From Allodiplogaster sudhausi (taxonomy: Eukaryota > Nematoda > Chromadorea > Rhabditida > Diplogasteridae), in the NCBI GenBank assembly GCA_945643635.1, contig CALZFC010000017.1, positions 5,279,001-5,343,000 on the forward strand: a DNA stretch of 64,000 nucleotides. The letters run 5' to 3'. Below the pieces are notes generated by a model. The model was not told where the DNA came from and ran no database searches. It was given only the letters and a program-made list of their open reading frames with translations. Numbering within the stretch: position 1 is the stretch's first letter; each line of letters starts with the position of its first letter. This document shows, one piece after another, positions 32,701 to 44,340 of the stretch. The position numbers were made by a program, and so were the translations under genes.

Positions 32701-34879
32701 TGAAGCAACAATAAAAGAAAAATGAGTAAGTGGTCGCCGACTTCTTGAAGCTGGCGGCGCCGGTGCCGACGGCGACGTGTGAGAGCTTGACGCCCTTGGG
32801 CGGGCCAGTAGTGCCGGACGAATAGGGCAGAGTCGCCGGGGAGCGAGGAGACACTCAAAGGAGGAGCCAAAAAACTCAACGCATTCGCACCTTTTGCCTG
32901 GCTCAATGGCGAGAGAGCGTGTGATTTTTCAAGACGCGAATACAACAGTTATAAAAATTTAAATAGATTACGATTGAATTTCGTGCACCTCCGTATGTAT
33001 ATGACCAAAAATATATTTCTCTCTAAATCTAGCCCGCTCTTTATTCAAGATTCAATTGAGCACAACTTCGACTTATCGAGTTTTCAGCCTGTATAAAAGT
33101 GTACGGAAATGAACAGATTTTAGTTGTTGTGATTTGCCGCGTTACATTTGTAAGTTATTATCAAGTTTTACGAATCCTGACGTTTACATGCGAAGTTTTT
33201 GCCGCTCGAAATATCATCATCCAACAATAAGTGGGACAGAGAGAAAGCGAAAGGGAGAGAAAATGGAAGCGAAAAGAGACGTTTTTTTATTGCGGAGTGG
33301 CGATTGTCAATATCGCACTGATCACAGCCATTTTTTCCAAGATTTCTCATTTCCCTTTTCGCCGGAGATCACGTGATCGTCGAAAACACTTTGCACATAC
33401 AGCCACCTACATCGAAGATGTATTGGAGAAGAATATGAAACAGTGTTGACTCTCTCCATCCTCGTGAGCATTCATCCTTTCTCATTTCTCCTTTCTCATA
33501 CTAAGGGTTGGCTGATGATGAATGAATAATAATAAAAATAAATAAAATTATCGAATCTCAATCTTATTCTTCTTCTAGCGACCTCTGCCTACCATTTTCA
33601 TACTCTTCACTAGCTTCAGTTTCCATGACCGTTTTCCAGTCGACGACTTGGTCAGGAAGCGAAGAGCTGTCGGTAGAGTTGCGGAGACAGAGAACCATCT
33701 GACAACATTTTTTAAAGTACAATTAAAACAATAGACTCATTCTCTGAGATCTCTGTCGCACTGACCTGGCCGAGTCTGCGAAATGGGCGGACATTTTTTT
33801 TCTTATTGATATACCTATGTAGATATTTAATATATTGATTTAAAATGCCTTTGTGTCGCACCTTGACGAAGTTGTGCTTGCTCTTTGCTTCAAGTACAGT
33901 GGAAAGGTGGTCAGCGTCGGTCACAATGACCGCACTGCGCGAGTCGACAATTTGGCTTTCCAGCTCATCTTAAATAAGTTGTCTTAAAATTGTATTTTTT
34001 TTGTAGATACTATATGAACTTTTGTGGTTTTTTTTCTAAAAAATATTTCTATTTTAGTAATAGAACAAAAAAATTTCATCTTAATATCTCATGAAATAAT
34101 TACATGTCGTGAAAGAAGCACTCGCTCCGCTTAGTACGCCGCCAGAGATCCAAGTGCCGAGGAAGACGACGAAGGTTCTGGAATCGATGTTCTGCTCTAA
34201 CTTCGCAAACTCGACGATTCTCGGGCGCTCATGCATTTTTTCAAATAGCCATTTCATATATCTTCTGCATCGATCCATTACAACTAACGTATTAACTATA
34301 CATATGTATATTATATTTGATATTAAAGTGGCTGACCAGGGACCTTATATATACAGTATTCCTTAAGAAAAGAGCATATAATGCGAGAAATGCAGACAGC
34401 CCAATGTAAAGCTCCATGGGAAAGCTCTCTAGCCAACTTACTCGACGTGATTTGCTAGCACAACGGTGACGACATCGCCATTTCTGAAGTCTTTTGCTCG
34501 GAGGAAGGCCGCGAAACGTTGTGCGCGCTCGATGAGGTCGCGGTAGCTCAGACGCTCGCTGTCGTCGTTGGCGCTTATCTACGCGGTTTGATATCATAAA
34601 ATCAGCAAATGTTTCCGATTTCATTTGTTCTTTTAAATAATAGAAATAATTTAAGACATTTACTTACAATTTTCCTGTATTGTAAATGTTGAAATTTTCT
34701 GGAATTTTTGAAGACTTATTATTTTTATATTTAAAAAATTAATAATTTTTGTTCATTTAGAATACCGCGACCAGACGATTCGGCTCCTTGTAAATGTGTT
34801 CTTTCATGGCACGCAGCAACTTCTCATGAATCGTCTCTTCGACAACGTCAACGGGCGGGAAAGCCGAAGAGTGAGGCAT
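29707..34879 (-). CDS. 4-coumarate-CoA ligase-like acyl-CoA synthetase
   Basis: An AMP-forming ligase that activates a carboxylic acid with ATP and joins it to CoA. Minus-strand exons are 34879-34766 (start MPHSSAFPPVD), 34578-34442, 34177-34104, 33968-33862, 33698-33593, 32853-~32720, 32644-32584, 32420-32280, 32119-32033, 31901-31814, 31681-31578, 31498-31354, 31151-31054, 30313-30224, 30168-30078 and 29849-29707 (stop TAG). Motifs are LPYSSGTTGPPKGVKLSH (P-loop), YGLTE, GELCIRTP, DGWLNTGDTG, GRVKDLIK, VSPSEIE and the catalytic-lysine region RTPIGKIRR. The length, about 565 residues, suits the family. Phases agree except after the P-loop exon, where I find no GT donor in the needed phase. 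The last residues (AAAAS) are not a clear peroxisomal signal. The substrate cannot be told. Confidence 0.9.
30480..30931. mobile_element. Foldback element, CAGTACCG ends, in ligase intron
   Basis: Arms of ~200 bp (CAGTACCGCTCAGCGG ... and ... GATGAGCGGTACTG) are close reverse complements, flanked by TA within TATGTA-rich sequence. The ends resemble those of the element at 2072 although the interiors differ. No ORF. Confidence 0.85.
31479..31559 (-). promoter_or_regulatory. Inverted repeat spanning a ligase intron and its 3' splice site
   Basis: CCAGTCTCTGGGTC (31479-31492, inside the exon ending at 31498) and GACCCAGAGACTGG (31546-31559, inside the 79-nt intron 31499-31577) are perfect 14-bp complements. 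A nested AAAATTGT/ACAATTTT stem lies between them. The acceptor would sit inside the folded RNA. It may be a small local duplication-inversion; a regulatory effect is inference. Confidence 0.55.
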
Positions 34880-35340
34880 TTCGGCCTCCAAGAATACCGC
34901 GAAAAAATAGGTGCATACGTACTGTATAACATTTGTGTCTCCTCTTTATTTCAACATTTGCCAGAAACTTGTAATTTCGTTAAACGCTGAGAAATATATT
35001 TAAAAAGATTGATATATGCGCGATAAAAACCTAATTAAAATGCCGTACTCCAGTAATCAACGCGCTTAAAGCTTAACAGTGCAATAAATAATTAAGATAT
35101 GGTTTTATGAACCTGGATCTATTAGCATCTGTCTGAAACAATATTGTAGAAAGTTCGAACCATTTTTGTCCACTTCTAACAAAGTAAAACACACGCAAAA
35201 TATGGCTCGGCCAATATTTTTACTGTAGCTGATAGCCAACCTCCTATTTCACACGCTCCCTAACAAGCAGAAGGGCGAAATATTTAAGTTCGCGCTAACA
35301 AAATATTCCAAATGTTAGTACATACGGTAGAATCATTCAG
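34880..35340. other. Upstream flank of the ligase gene; no gene seen
   Basis: No TATA box or other clear promoter element. Sequence near 35225-35290 (CCTCCTATTTCACACGCTC) recurs near 12455-12480, so it is partly repeat-derived. Confidence 0.4.
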
Positions 35341-35428
35341 TGCATGGTTCCTCTAACCAGAAATCACCTTATCCTTATATATATGTGACTGCCAGATCGA
35401 CAAGTTGTGCACAAGTTAGACACATTTT

Positions 35429-35465
<37 letters not shown>

Positions 35466-36080
35466 AGACTTCTCCTTTCCAAACGTCTTGATAACTGCAT
35501 GAAAAAATGTACTGATCAAATAACTGCGACAAACTGTCCGAGCAAGCTGCAAACATTAATTCATAGAATTTTTGTTTTGTGGTTTGTCATTATTTTTCGG
35601 GAGGTCATTATTTTTAGCGAATCCCGATCATGTCGGCTTCTTGTCTTTTACTGTCAATTTTTTTTAAACATGTGTTTAGAATATGTATATCGCACTGAAG
35701 AAACTCGCAAGTAGTGATGGCTGTAATATATATGTATGCCCCGTTTTACATGTGGCAGGATACGAATCCTGTCCAATATTCAATCTGTCTAATGTTAGGA
35801 AATAGTCGAGAACATGTTCGCAACAGATGAATTGGCAATGTATCAGCCTATCTTAACAATCAAGAATTGTGTACAGTTTGTGATCACTTCTTATCTCTCT
35901 CTCTCTCTCTTGTGTGTGCATTTTGTTTCGCACTGGGTTGGAACAACCAAAAAAACCAGAGACAACGCAAAGATGGAGACGCAGAATGTAACGAGAAAGT
36001 GCAGCTCCGGTGCAGCTTTGTCGCGTCACCAGTGCGACTCTTGTATGTTTGTTTCGACTTTCGTATTCTTGTTTGTTAAG
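35340..36080 (+). repeat. Dispersed repeat, paired with 39480-39990
   Basis: Landmarks GACTTCTCC, TCTGCAAAC or GCTGCAAAC, ATCCCGATCATGTCGGC and TTGTCTTTTACTGTCAA recur in order at 39480-39770. A (CT)n run at 35428-35461 and another at 35893-35910 interrupt it. Coding potential is not evident. Confidence 0.55.
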
Positions 36081-36561
36081 ACAGCCAATCTGTAAGAGTC
36101 GAGCAGGGCGCAATACAGTGCTGTACTAGGAAATTTTTGATTTTTAAATTTGATGAAAACTTGATCATTTGTACTACTCGACGTGCTCTTTAAAATGTTA
36201 TATTCGTGATTTCGAAAAAAAATTTCTTTCGAGATAATAGCGATTTAATGTCAAAATTCGAGTGCCCATAAATCAGTTATTTTTTAATATTTTTGAATTC
36301 TCTTTTTTTCAATGGATAGCTCTTTATATTCTCTTTAAAAAAGGTCGCGGTGACGTTTCGTGAAAACAACTTTTAAGCTGCAAAAATCGCAAAAATTGAT
36401 TTGAGAAGTCGGTTTTTCGGGGTTTTCAGCCCAAAACACCCCCAGTGCTCAAGGTAAGAAGTATATAGAAAGAAAGCCCGTGAAATTTGCTACAAAAGAG
36501 CAAAGTTTAAAAAAAATCGAAGGGTACTTGTTTTGGGAATTTGCACTTATGTAACGATATT

Positions 36562-36612
36562 CAACCTCTAAACTACATGCAAGAGGTCCGGGTTCGATCC
36601 CCTGTCGGGGCA
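36562..36612 (+). other. tRNA-Ala-like 3' half, left arm
   Basis: ATGCAAGAGGTCCGGGTTCG followed by ATCCCCTGTCGGGGCA resembles the anticodon 3' stem, T arm with B box GGTTCGATCC and acceptor end of a tRNA-Ala. The T stem is imperfect here (CCGGG with CCCTG). There is no D arm or 5' acceptor strand, so it is a tRNA-derived fragment and not a gene. Confidence 0.5.
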
Positions 36613-37486
36613 AAGTTTTTGCAATGTTTTGTAAACAAGCAAAAAGCATATTTTTGCTCGGAAATTGATGGCTATTCATCTCATAGCTCGATATCCTTGT
36701 TAAAACATTCTATTTCTCACCAACAAACAACATATGTTCATTCTGCGTTTTCTGCGCTATATTATGGACGATTTCAACTCGTCAGGCCAGGATCTCGATC
36801 TTACATATGTGTTCTCTTCGTATGCTGAGTGGTGGGCTAATTAATTCTAGAAATGGCATCATGAAGAGAGAACGAAGGATAAACTTGGTCTCAGCGTCCG
36901 TCGCGATAACTTCGCTGGGTCTCTTATGGTTACATTATTTGAAGACAAATGACTGTCCGCATGACTTCGACGAATTTAGACAACTGATAGAGAACAATGT
37001 TGAGTACTCATCTGATGGTGAGAAGGCAGATCCAAAAAGAAATCCTACAGCCTCATAATCACCCGAATAGCTCTCGAATGAAGACGTATGGGAGCCTGTA
37101 GACATGAACGGGTCTGCCCAAACATCACCTAGATGGGTCCACGATGACCTACTCTGAACATAATCCCTTCATATTTTTTCATTGATGAGCAACCATAAGC
37201 GACTTGAAAAATGCTTAAACTTATCGAATCACCTAGCTATAATGATTCGATAATTCCGCGCCATAAATAGCTCATTGCTCAAAATTCACTTTTGAGCTCC
37301 AGCAATGCCAGTCAAGACGTAAGAGAAGAATATAAGTGGTACCTGTGGGACCAAGAGCGAAAGATGGGGAACCGCATCCCCCCTCTATATTCCCTTTACC
37401 TTCTTATCGACTAAGTAAGTGATAAAGCTACATCTAAGAAGCCGAGTAGTAATACCGTCATGGGCAGACCCGGTGTCACAATACAA

Positions 37487-37487
<1 letters not shown>

Positions 37488-37534
<47 letters not shown>
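37488..37534. repeat. (TA)n microsatellite
   Basis: About 23 TA units in the spacer of the large foldback element, next to its right arm. Confidence 0.95.
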
Positions 37535-37536
<2 letters not shown>

Positions 37537-37746
37537 TTCATTCGGCCGGCTACAACTCCACCGAGAGCCTGGCCTGACGAGATGAAATCGTCCATAATAT
37601 AGTGCAGAAAACGCAGAATGAAAATATGTTATTTGTTGGTGAGAAATAGAATGTTTGAACAAGGATATCGAGCTATGAGACGAATAGCCATCAATTTCCG
37701 ACCGAAAATATGCTTTTTGCTTGTTTACAAAACATTGCAAAAACTT

Positions 37747-37798
37747 TGCCCCAACCGGGGATCGAACCCGGACCTCTTGCATGGTAGTTTAGAGGTTG
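37747..37798 (-). other. tRNA-Ala-like 3' half, right arm
   Basis: On the minus strand ATGCAAGAGGTCCGGGTTCG continues with ATCCCCGGTTGGGGCA, so the T stem (CCGGG with CCCGG) is perfect, unlike the left arm. The 5' half of a tRNA is missing. It may supply a B-box promoter to the element. Confidence 0.5.
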
Positions 37799-38285
37799 AA
37801 TATCGTTACTTAAGTGCAAATTCCCAAAACACGTACCCTTCGATTTTTTTTAAACTTTGATATTTTGTAGCAAATTTCACGGGCTTTCTTTCTATATACT
37901 TCTTACCTTGAGCACTGGGGGTGTTTTGGGCTGAAAACCCCGAAAAACCCACTTCTCAAATCAATTTTTGCGATTTTTGCAGCTTAAAAGTTGTTTATAC
38001 GAAACATCACCGCGACCTTTTTTAAAGAGAATATAAAGAGCTATCCAATGAAAAAAAGAGATTTCAAAAATATTAAAAAATAACTGATTTATGGGCACTC
38101 GAATTTTGACATTAAATCGCTATTATCTCGAAAGAAATTTTTTTTTCGAAATCACGAATATACCATTTTAAAGAGCACGTCGAGTAGCACAAATGATCAA
38201 GTTTTCATCAAATTTAAAAATCAAAAACTTTCTAGTACAGGGTGCAGATCGAGCCTTACAGACAGGGTGTCTTAACAACTGTCAG

Positions 38286-40420
38286 CTTGTCCCTGTGAAC
38301 ATTCCGAACGTGTTCCAAACTTTAGACAGATTAAATGCGGCTGATTATCTCGGAGCCTTGCCATTCGCTCCAATACTATCAAATAATACATAGATATAAT
38401 AAGTATGTATCCGCTATGCAGAAATTCGCAATTTGTGATCACCGTAACACGTTTCCTTGCCGTCTTTTGCTAATGTCAGGAAATGTATGGGTATGATTAT
38501 AAGGAGAAGAAAGGGGGTCGAATCTTCTGTTTAGATACGGTATCTGTGCATTGACTCGTCATGAGATTTAAGAAAGTTTACTATTTGCAGCAGAATTTCC
38601 GCTTGTTTACTGCATATTGTGTTGCGATAGGTGATGTTTCTGTTATTCAAATGAAGTCTAGGAGAGCTGAAAGTAAGTATTCGATGATAAAATAGCCTCT
38701 TCTTTTATATTCCCATATGATCAAGTTTGGCGTTAAAGATCGATTTTAGGTGGTCCCGCTTTATGTAAATCAGTATAATTCTTCAGAAAGTTGCATTTAT
38801 TTTGGAATACGGTAGAAAACGCCTCTGTCGATTCTCCCGGTGCGTCGTCAAATCCAAGAAGAAGTGGGAAGAAGTGGCAGTCCCAACCCGTCCCGCCCAC
38901 TTAGGACCCATTTTCACCTAGGGATGAGAGATGCAGACGTTTTTAAAGAACATGAGAAAAGTTAGATTCAAATAAATACGTTTCGAATTAGAAATTTTGT
39001 AGCGGACCCCAAATCACTGTTCTTCCAGCTGGCAGATTTGCACCATTTGACGCTTAGATTTATCAGATACGGTTTTTTTTCGTCCGATACTTCCTCTAAA
39101 CAATGACTTTTATAAGAAAACGATTCTACGCAAGTTTCAAATAAATGTGATGTAGGATGGATGATCTGGATCGTTTTGTCTTTGAAAAGGTTCTGTTTTG
39201 CAATTTATTTCTCATTGAAAAATTATAAGTCAATGAATGCCATGTAAAATTTAAAGAAAATCCACTTCGTGGTGATAGACTTTTATATTGGCTTTGCATA
39301 CAACATTTAGTTAAAATATTCTGTATTTGAATTGCCCTATACATATGCCATATGTGATTATTGTCTCTCAGCGGGAAGGGCGAAGAGTGAGGCATTTCAG
39401 CTCTCTTTCTGCCTTGCAAGAATCTTGCTAGAAATGCTATGTATAGAGTTGTTTTCCGGTCACCGAACATTATGAACAAAATGTGAACAAGTAAAGACTT
39501 TTTTATCTTTTCTCTTTCGAGACTTCTCCATTCGAAACTCCTTGGCTACTCATTGTCAGTTCATACCCTGTAAAAGCAAAAAAAGGAAATGCTCAATTGT
39601 CGACCAATTCTCCGAGCAATCTGCAAACAAAAATTTTGTATTTGTAGTTTAGATAGCTTTTTCTTTCACTTTCATCAATTCTTATTGTGAATGGGTCATT
39701 ATATTTACTCTCTAGTCAATCCCTATCATGTCGGTGTCTTGTCAGGTACTGTCAAATAATAAATATATGCGTTTGAAATATGTACACATTTACATACATA
39801 TATCGCTTTACAGAAATAGGAGAATATTGAAGGCTTTAATAAATTTTCTTGTCGTGTTTTACTGGTGCCAGGGAAGATATGAAGATGAGAAGAAGAAAGG
39901 ATTTAGAAGGTTCTGTGTAGAAGTTACGGTACCTGGTCATGGACTCCTCATGCAACTGATGAAACTTTCATGATTGCAGCAGAATTTCCTCTTGTTTACT
40001 GCCGATTGTCCGATGGATAATGTTTCTGTTCTGATAGCAACAAGTTCATCATGGATGATAGGTAAGAAGGATATATCAGCATCACGAAAGGTTTTTTTAT
40101 CCTGCGGACTCTTTTCGCACTGCTACTGACAATTCAAATGAAGTCGAGGAGAGATTAAACACTGAGCTTTATACGAAAAAGATTCAATACATGTGAAATG
40201 TGAAAAGTGTGAAATAGGATGATCCATTTGTCATTGAAAATGTTTTGTTTCGTTATTTGTTTCTCTTTTCAAATTATAAGTCAATGAATGCCACATTAAT
40301 TGTTTGATGAACCCCAACGACTTCGTTTTGTTTGTCTTTGATATTGGCTTTGTATAAAACATTTATGTAAATAAACTCATCAATATATTCTGCATTTGAA
40401 TTTCACAATAATATGTGGCA
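38286..40420. repeat. Repeat-rich interval, no gene
   Basis: Several blocks recur. 39480-39990 pairs with 35340-36080. TCAATGAATGCCA...ATATTGGCTTTG is found at 39230-39310 and 40280-40360. TTGTTTACTGC...TGATGTTTCTGTT is near 38605 and 39995. 38690-38830 resembles 14340-14480. These look like decayed tandem or dispersed copies of one element; no frame is open beyond short stretches. Confidence 0.55.
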
Positions 40421-40462
40421 TATATCATATATAATGTCGCTGAGACGGTGATAGAGAATAGA

Positions 40463-41503
40463 GAGATAGAGGTAGAAGAGAGAGAGAGAGAAAGAGAAAA
40501 AAAGAGAGAAAGGGAGCGAGAGGGAAAGATAGTGAAGAGAGAAAGCGAAAACGGCGGTAGAACTTCCGCCAGTGACGTCACAGCCTAAAGCACACATTTC
40601 TAGCTCATACGCAATATGAGTTCTCGATCAGTTTTGGCACTTTAACTGCTGCGGGGAATAGGTTATCGAGGAGCCCAGTGGCAAAGACATTTAAGAGAGA
40701 GAGATAGCGAGAGAGAGAGAGAGAAAGAGAGAATAATATAGAGAGATAGATAGATAGAGGTAGAGAAAGAGAGAGTGTGTGTGTGTGTTGTGAGCAAATG
40801 TCAGAAGGAGAGCGAAACTGAATTTTCATTTATAGGGGGATGAGAGTGAAAAGAGTAGAAGATATAAAGAAAGAATGAAATGAATATCAGAGACCGAGAG
40901 AGAGAGAGAGAGAGAGAGAACGAGTCCATATGAGATGTAATCAAAGATCGAGAGAGAAATGTGAGCTCAATTCCAAGGCCATAGAAATATCCGCCCACGG
41001 AATCGCTGCTAGAACTGTGTATTTTTTGTGCCAATGGGATAAATGATTTTTTAGGATGCTAACACACTAGAAACGAACATTGTCAATGACATCTCATAGC
41101 AGATTTGCACTATTAGTAAACCTTGAGACTAAAAGACTTTCTGTAGAATAGAGCAAACAATTGCACCAGACGATGTAATGAGTGAACTCAACTAGACAGC
41201 CATAAAACAACAATTTCTGGCGTCACTGTTACATACAAAAAACGACAACTGTAAATGCGTGGAGAACTTGCAGTTGAGATCGCATATCTTTTACCGGGAA
41301 AAAAGTTCATTGCTCGAGTGGCAAGAAAAGATACTTTAGAATCTTATTTTATATACATATGACATTTGCCATGAATGATTTCGGTATGTATGCAAATGTG
41401 TTTAAAAAGAGTTTAGTTGACTCAAGCCAGTGCCAGTTTAGCTCTTCGCCGAGTATGACATTTGAGGCGATCTATGCAACTTTGCCTCAGAACATGATGA
41501 CTC

Positions 41504-41541
<38 letters not shown>
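40463..41541 (+). repeat. Cluster of GA-rich microsatellites
   Basis: Separate GA-rich runs at about 40463-40540, 40697-40790 (ending in a short GT run), 40898-40920 and 41505-41541. All have purines on the plus strand. No gene is seen among them. Confidence 0.85.
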
Positions 41542-41544
<3 letters not shown>

Positions 41545-41751
41545 CAGAGATAAGGGAGAAAGTGAGAGCTAAACAGTGTTGTGTAGAGTAAAGAGAGAGA
41601 AAGTTGGAAAACTAGGAGTAGTAGTGAGACGGAGAGAAAGTGTCATAGAGGAAGAGAGAGCGAGATTGAGAAAGCTGGAGATTGAATAATGTTTTATTCG
41701 AGTACCAGCGTAGGCGGTATGAGAGCATGAAGCTGGGCCCTCCACGGAGGG

Positions 41752-41758
41752 TATAAAT
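41752..41758 (+). promoter_or_regulatory. TATA box upstream of the secreted 16-Cys gene
   Basis: TATAAAT lies within GAGGGTATAAATCGG, with GC-rich sequence before it and a pyrimidine-rich stretch after it that could hold the start site 25-30 bases on. It is 455 bases 5' of the ATG at 42214, leaving room for a 5' UTR or untranslated exon. Confidence 0.5.
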
Positions 41759-42014
41759 CGGTTCGCGCACTCGGCAGCTTCTCCTCCTTTCCTCTCACAA
41801 GTCAGTTGCCGGCTGGCAGATACTGCTTATCTCTATTGCGAATTGCTTACTTTGCCTTTCGAAGTTTACCACTGTTTTACTTGCCTTCTTTCCTTAACAT
41901 TTATTCACAGGTAGAATAAGCAGTAATCATAAATTAAAATTAACACTAAGTAAATTTTAATGACGTTTAACATTAGAGAAAGAGAAATTGTGACTCTGTG
42001 AAGATAATACGCTA

Positions 42015-42170
42015 TAGTAAAAAAGAGCACGAAACTCAAATGTAATATACATATATGACTTTGCCTGACCACTGTAGTCGCGTCATTCTTATGGTAAATC
42101 GTATTATATCTCGCCCTTGTGTCAGGCAAAAAGGCGCGAATTCAAAAGTGATTTTTTGCTGCTTCAATTT
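42015..42170 (+). repeat. Dispersed repeat copy before the secreted 16-Cys gene
   Basis: GAGCACGAAACTCAA, GCGCGAATTCAAAAGTGATT and neighbouring parts match 1-195 and 12180-12300. It lies between the TATA box and the start codon. Confidence 0.55.
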
Positions 42171-42213
42171 TAATTATTAATATTTAATTGCCTGCAAGAA
42201 GAAGAAGAATAAG

Positions 42214-44340
42214 ATGGCCTCGAGAGTTGTCGCCGTCCTTTCACTGCTCGCCCTCCTCGCCGACGCTCAGCTGCAACGGCAGTGCACGTGCGGCGAGTTC
42301 GAGCCGTGCCGCCAGAGCGCCACCAACCCGAACTCGTTCATCCAGTGCTTTGATCGGTCAGCTTTCCGTATTATATTCGCTATTCTGCCGATTATTCTCG
42401 GCCTCGTACTTCGTACGTTTTTTTAAAGAAAAAAATTCTAAAATGTTTTAGAGAGAAAGATACTTATTTCCTTGTTCTACCGCTTACATATTGAAAACAG
42501 TGCTAATTATCATTTATTTTTTAAAGATATGTATGTTTTCTTTTAGTTGTTATAACAATCCTATAGAAATATATTTTTTTTAACAATTCAAAAGAAAGAA
42601 AGAAGAATATAAGAAAGAAGAATTTGACGACATTTTAAGATGCCAGAACCACATCGCCGCTCAGGGCGCGTCGTACCCGGACGTCCGCCAGTGCATCCTC
42701 AACTATCTGCCACAGCTCACGCAGACGGCGAGCTGCGTAGAGCGAAGCATCGGACAAGTGTCCGTTTTCTTCTTCTTCTTCTTTATCTCTTTATCCTCTT
42801 TCTTTTGGGAATTTCAAAATTCCCTAGCGTTAAATTCAAAATTTGATTTTCCCTACCGCTTCAGAACTACGCTAGTATTTATATCGTTATATGACTTCAG
42901 ATGCGCCGCGACGCCTGGCTTCCAGGTCCCGAAGCGATATCCGCAGACGACCGAGCTCGCCGCCTTCCGTGAGGTTGGAGCTATTATTGTTTCCTTTAAA
43001 TACATAATTCACTTGTGGTTATTTCGCTTCCCCAAGCCTGATTCGATTTTATTTTACTTGTAATATAATCGTACATATACCGTATTTTCTCTATTAGTGC
43101 CCCCGGGGGTACTATTTTTCAATACCCCTGCGAGAGGGGGGCACTATTAGAGGGGGGGGGGGTTCTATTAGAGGAAGGGGCACTATTTTTCAAAGTGATT
43201 GACTAAAAGTTTAATAACAACATCTTATTCACGAAAACGAAGAATTAAAGGTCTACTTCAATGGAAGCATCACTCGAATATCAGTTTTACCGTAGATTTT
43301 GAATGAATTTGCAATCAATTCATTGGGAAGAGCATCCAATACCTCAAGCATAGATACTAGGTATGTTTCTATTAGACAATTAGGGGGGGGGCACTATTGG
43401 AGGGGGGGGGGTTCTATTAGAGGGAGGGGTACTATTTTTCAATATCCCTGCGAGAGGGGGGGGCACTATTAGAGGGGGGGTTCTAATAGAGGGAGCGGCA
43501 CTAATAGAGAAAATACGGTAGTGGCGGGAAAGTTGGATTTGAAAATAAGAAAAGCGTGCGAATTCAAACATCCTTTTCTCATCTGAACAGATCAACAGCA
43601 TGCTCGCGGCGTCCGGGCTGCAGGCAGAGGCGACCACATTGCTGCATGCGGCGCGCGCCGTCGCCGGCTGCGTCGGCCGCTGCGTCCAGACGGGCGGCGG
43701 CGCCTGTCTCAAGCAGCTCGGGTCTGTTGTGGTTTAGCATGTTTTTTTTACTTGTTTACTTTAATATTCATTCATTAATTAATATTTTTGGCCTGTTTTT
43801 TTGGAAAAAAATCAACCAGAAAATGGATGAAAACACAGCCACATAAACATATTCCAAGAAAATTTTTCTTTAAAAAATCTCAAAAAACCATCACAAACTA
43901 GCAATAACAATGGCGCAAATAATTTTAACCTGTGGGTAGGCAAATATGAGTGAATAAAAGAAGAAAAAAATGGAGAATAACTAGTACTTGTTGAGCTGCG
44001 GCCTCGCGCTCCCCTCCGACAACGTCCTCGTGGCAACAGTGAAGCAGTGCGCGATGGCGGCCGGCTTCACGACGCCCACCGTCCGCGACATCTGCTCGTG
44101 TCTCACTTCTGCCGGGCTCAGGTACAGTTTATTTCCGTACATTTCAACGGATATCTTCTCAACGGATATGTCAATCAAGCTGCAATACACTGTATTTTTC
44201 CTTCATTTATTTCTTTTTTATTGTACACAAATGAAAAATATGTTAGACAACAATGCAACAAAAATATAATAACAATAATAATCGTTAAAATGCTCATCAG
44301 ACAACTCGGCAACATGTGCCCGCGAATCATCATCCAGTAA
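42214..44340 (+). CDS. Secreted 16-cysteine protein, 215 residues, six exons
   Basis: Exons are 42214-42356, 42640-42759, 42901-42973, 43591-43725, 43985-44121 and 44301-44340 (stop TAA). Every phase fits and the sum is 648 nt. A signal peptide (MASRVVAVLSLLALLADAQ) leads into a mature chain with 16 cysteines and no membrane helix. Two halves look related: C-x2-RC ... QC ... SC ... VC in the first, and GC-VGRC ... AC ... SC ... QC ... DIC-SC in the second, suggesting an old internal duplication with all cysteines paired. I do not recognise a named family; it resembles nematode-style secreted helical cysteine proteins in general. It could be a lumenal or secreted binding protein, but no catalytic motif is visible. 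A MITE lies in intron 3. Confidence 0.85.
43080..43518. mobile_element. MITE with CCGTATTTTCTCTATTAG ends
   Basis: Second full copy of the family at 23646-24094, with the same termini (CCGTATTTTCTCTATTAGTG and CACTAATAGAGAAAATACGG), TA flanks and G-rich blocks. It lies within an intron of the secreted 16-Cys gene without touching splice sites. Confidence 0.87.

Larger units (their letters stand above)
36085..38285. mobile_element. Large foldback element, ~700-bp arms
   Basis: The left arm (~36085-36800) and right arm (~37560-38285) are almost identical reverse complements, from CTAGTACAG-type outer sequence inward to GACGATTTCA and GGCCAGG. A ~760-bp unique spacer holds a (TA)n run (37488-37534) and an ORF of 60-80 codons at 36837-37058 that I do not recognise. 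Each arm carries a tRNA-like piece. The near identity suggests recent inversion-duplication or gene conversion. The element class is unknown. Confidence 0.85.

Noticed and set aside
36562..37798. Functional tRNA genes
   Set aside because: Only the 3' half is present in each arm; there is no D arm and no 5' acceptor strand.
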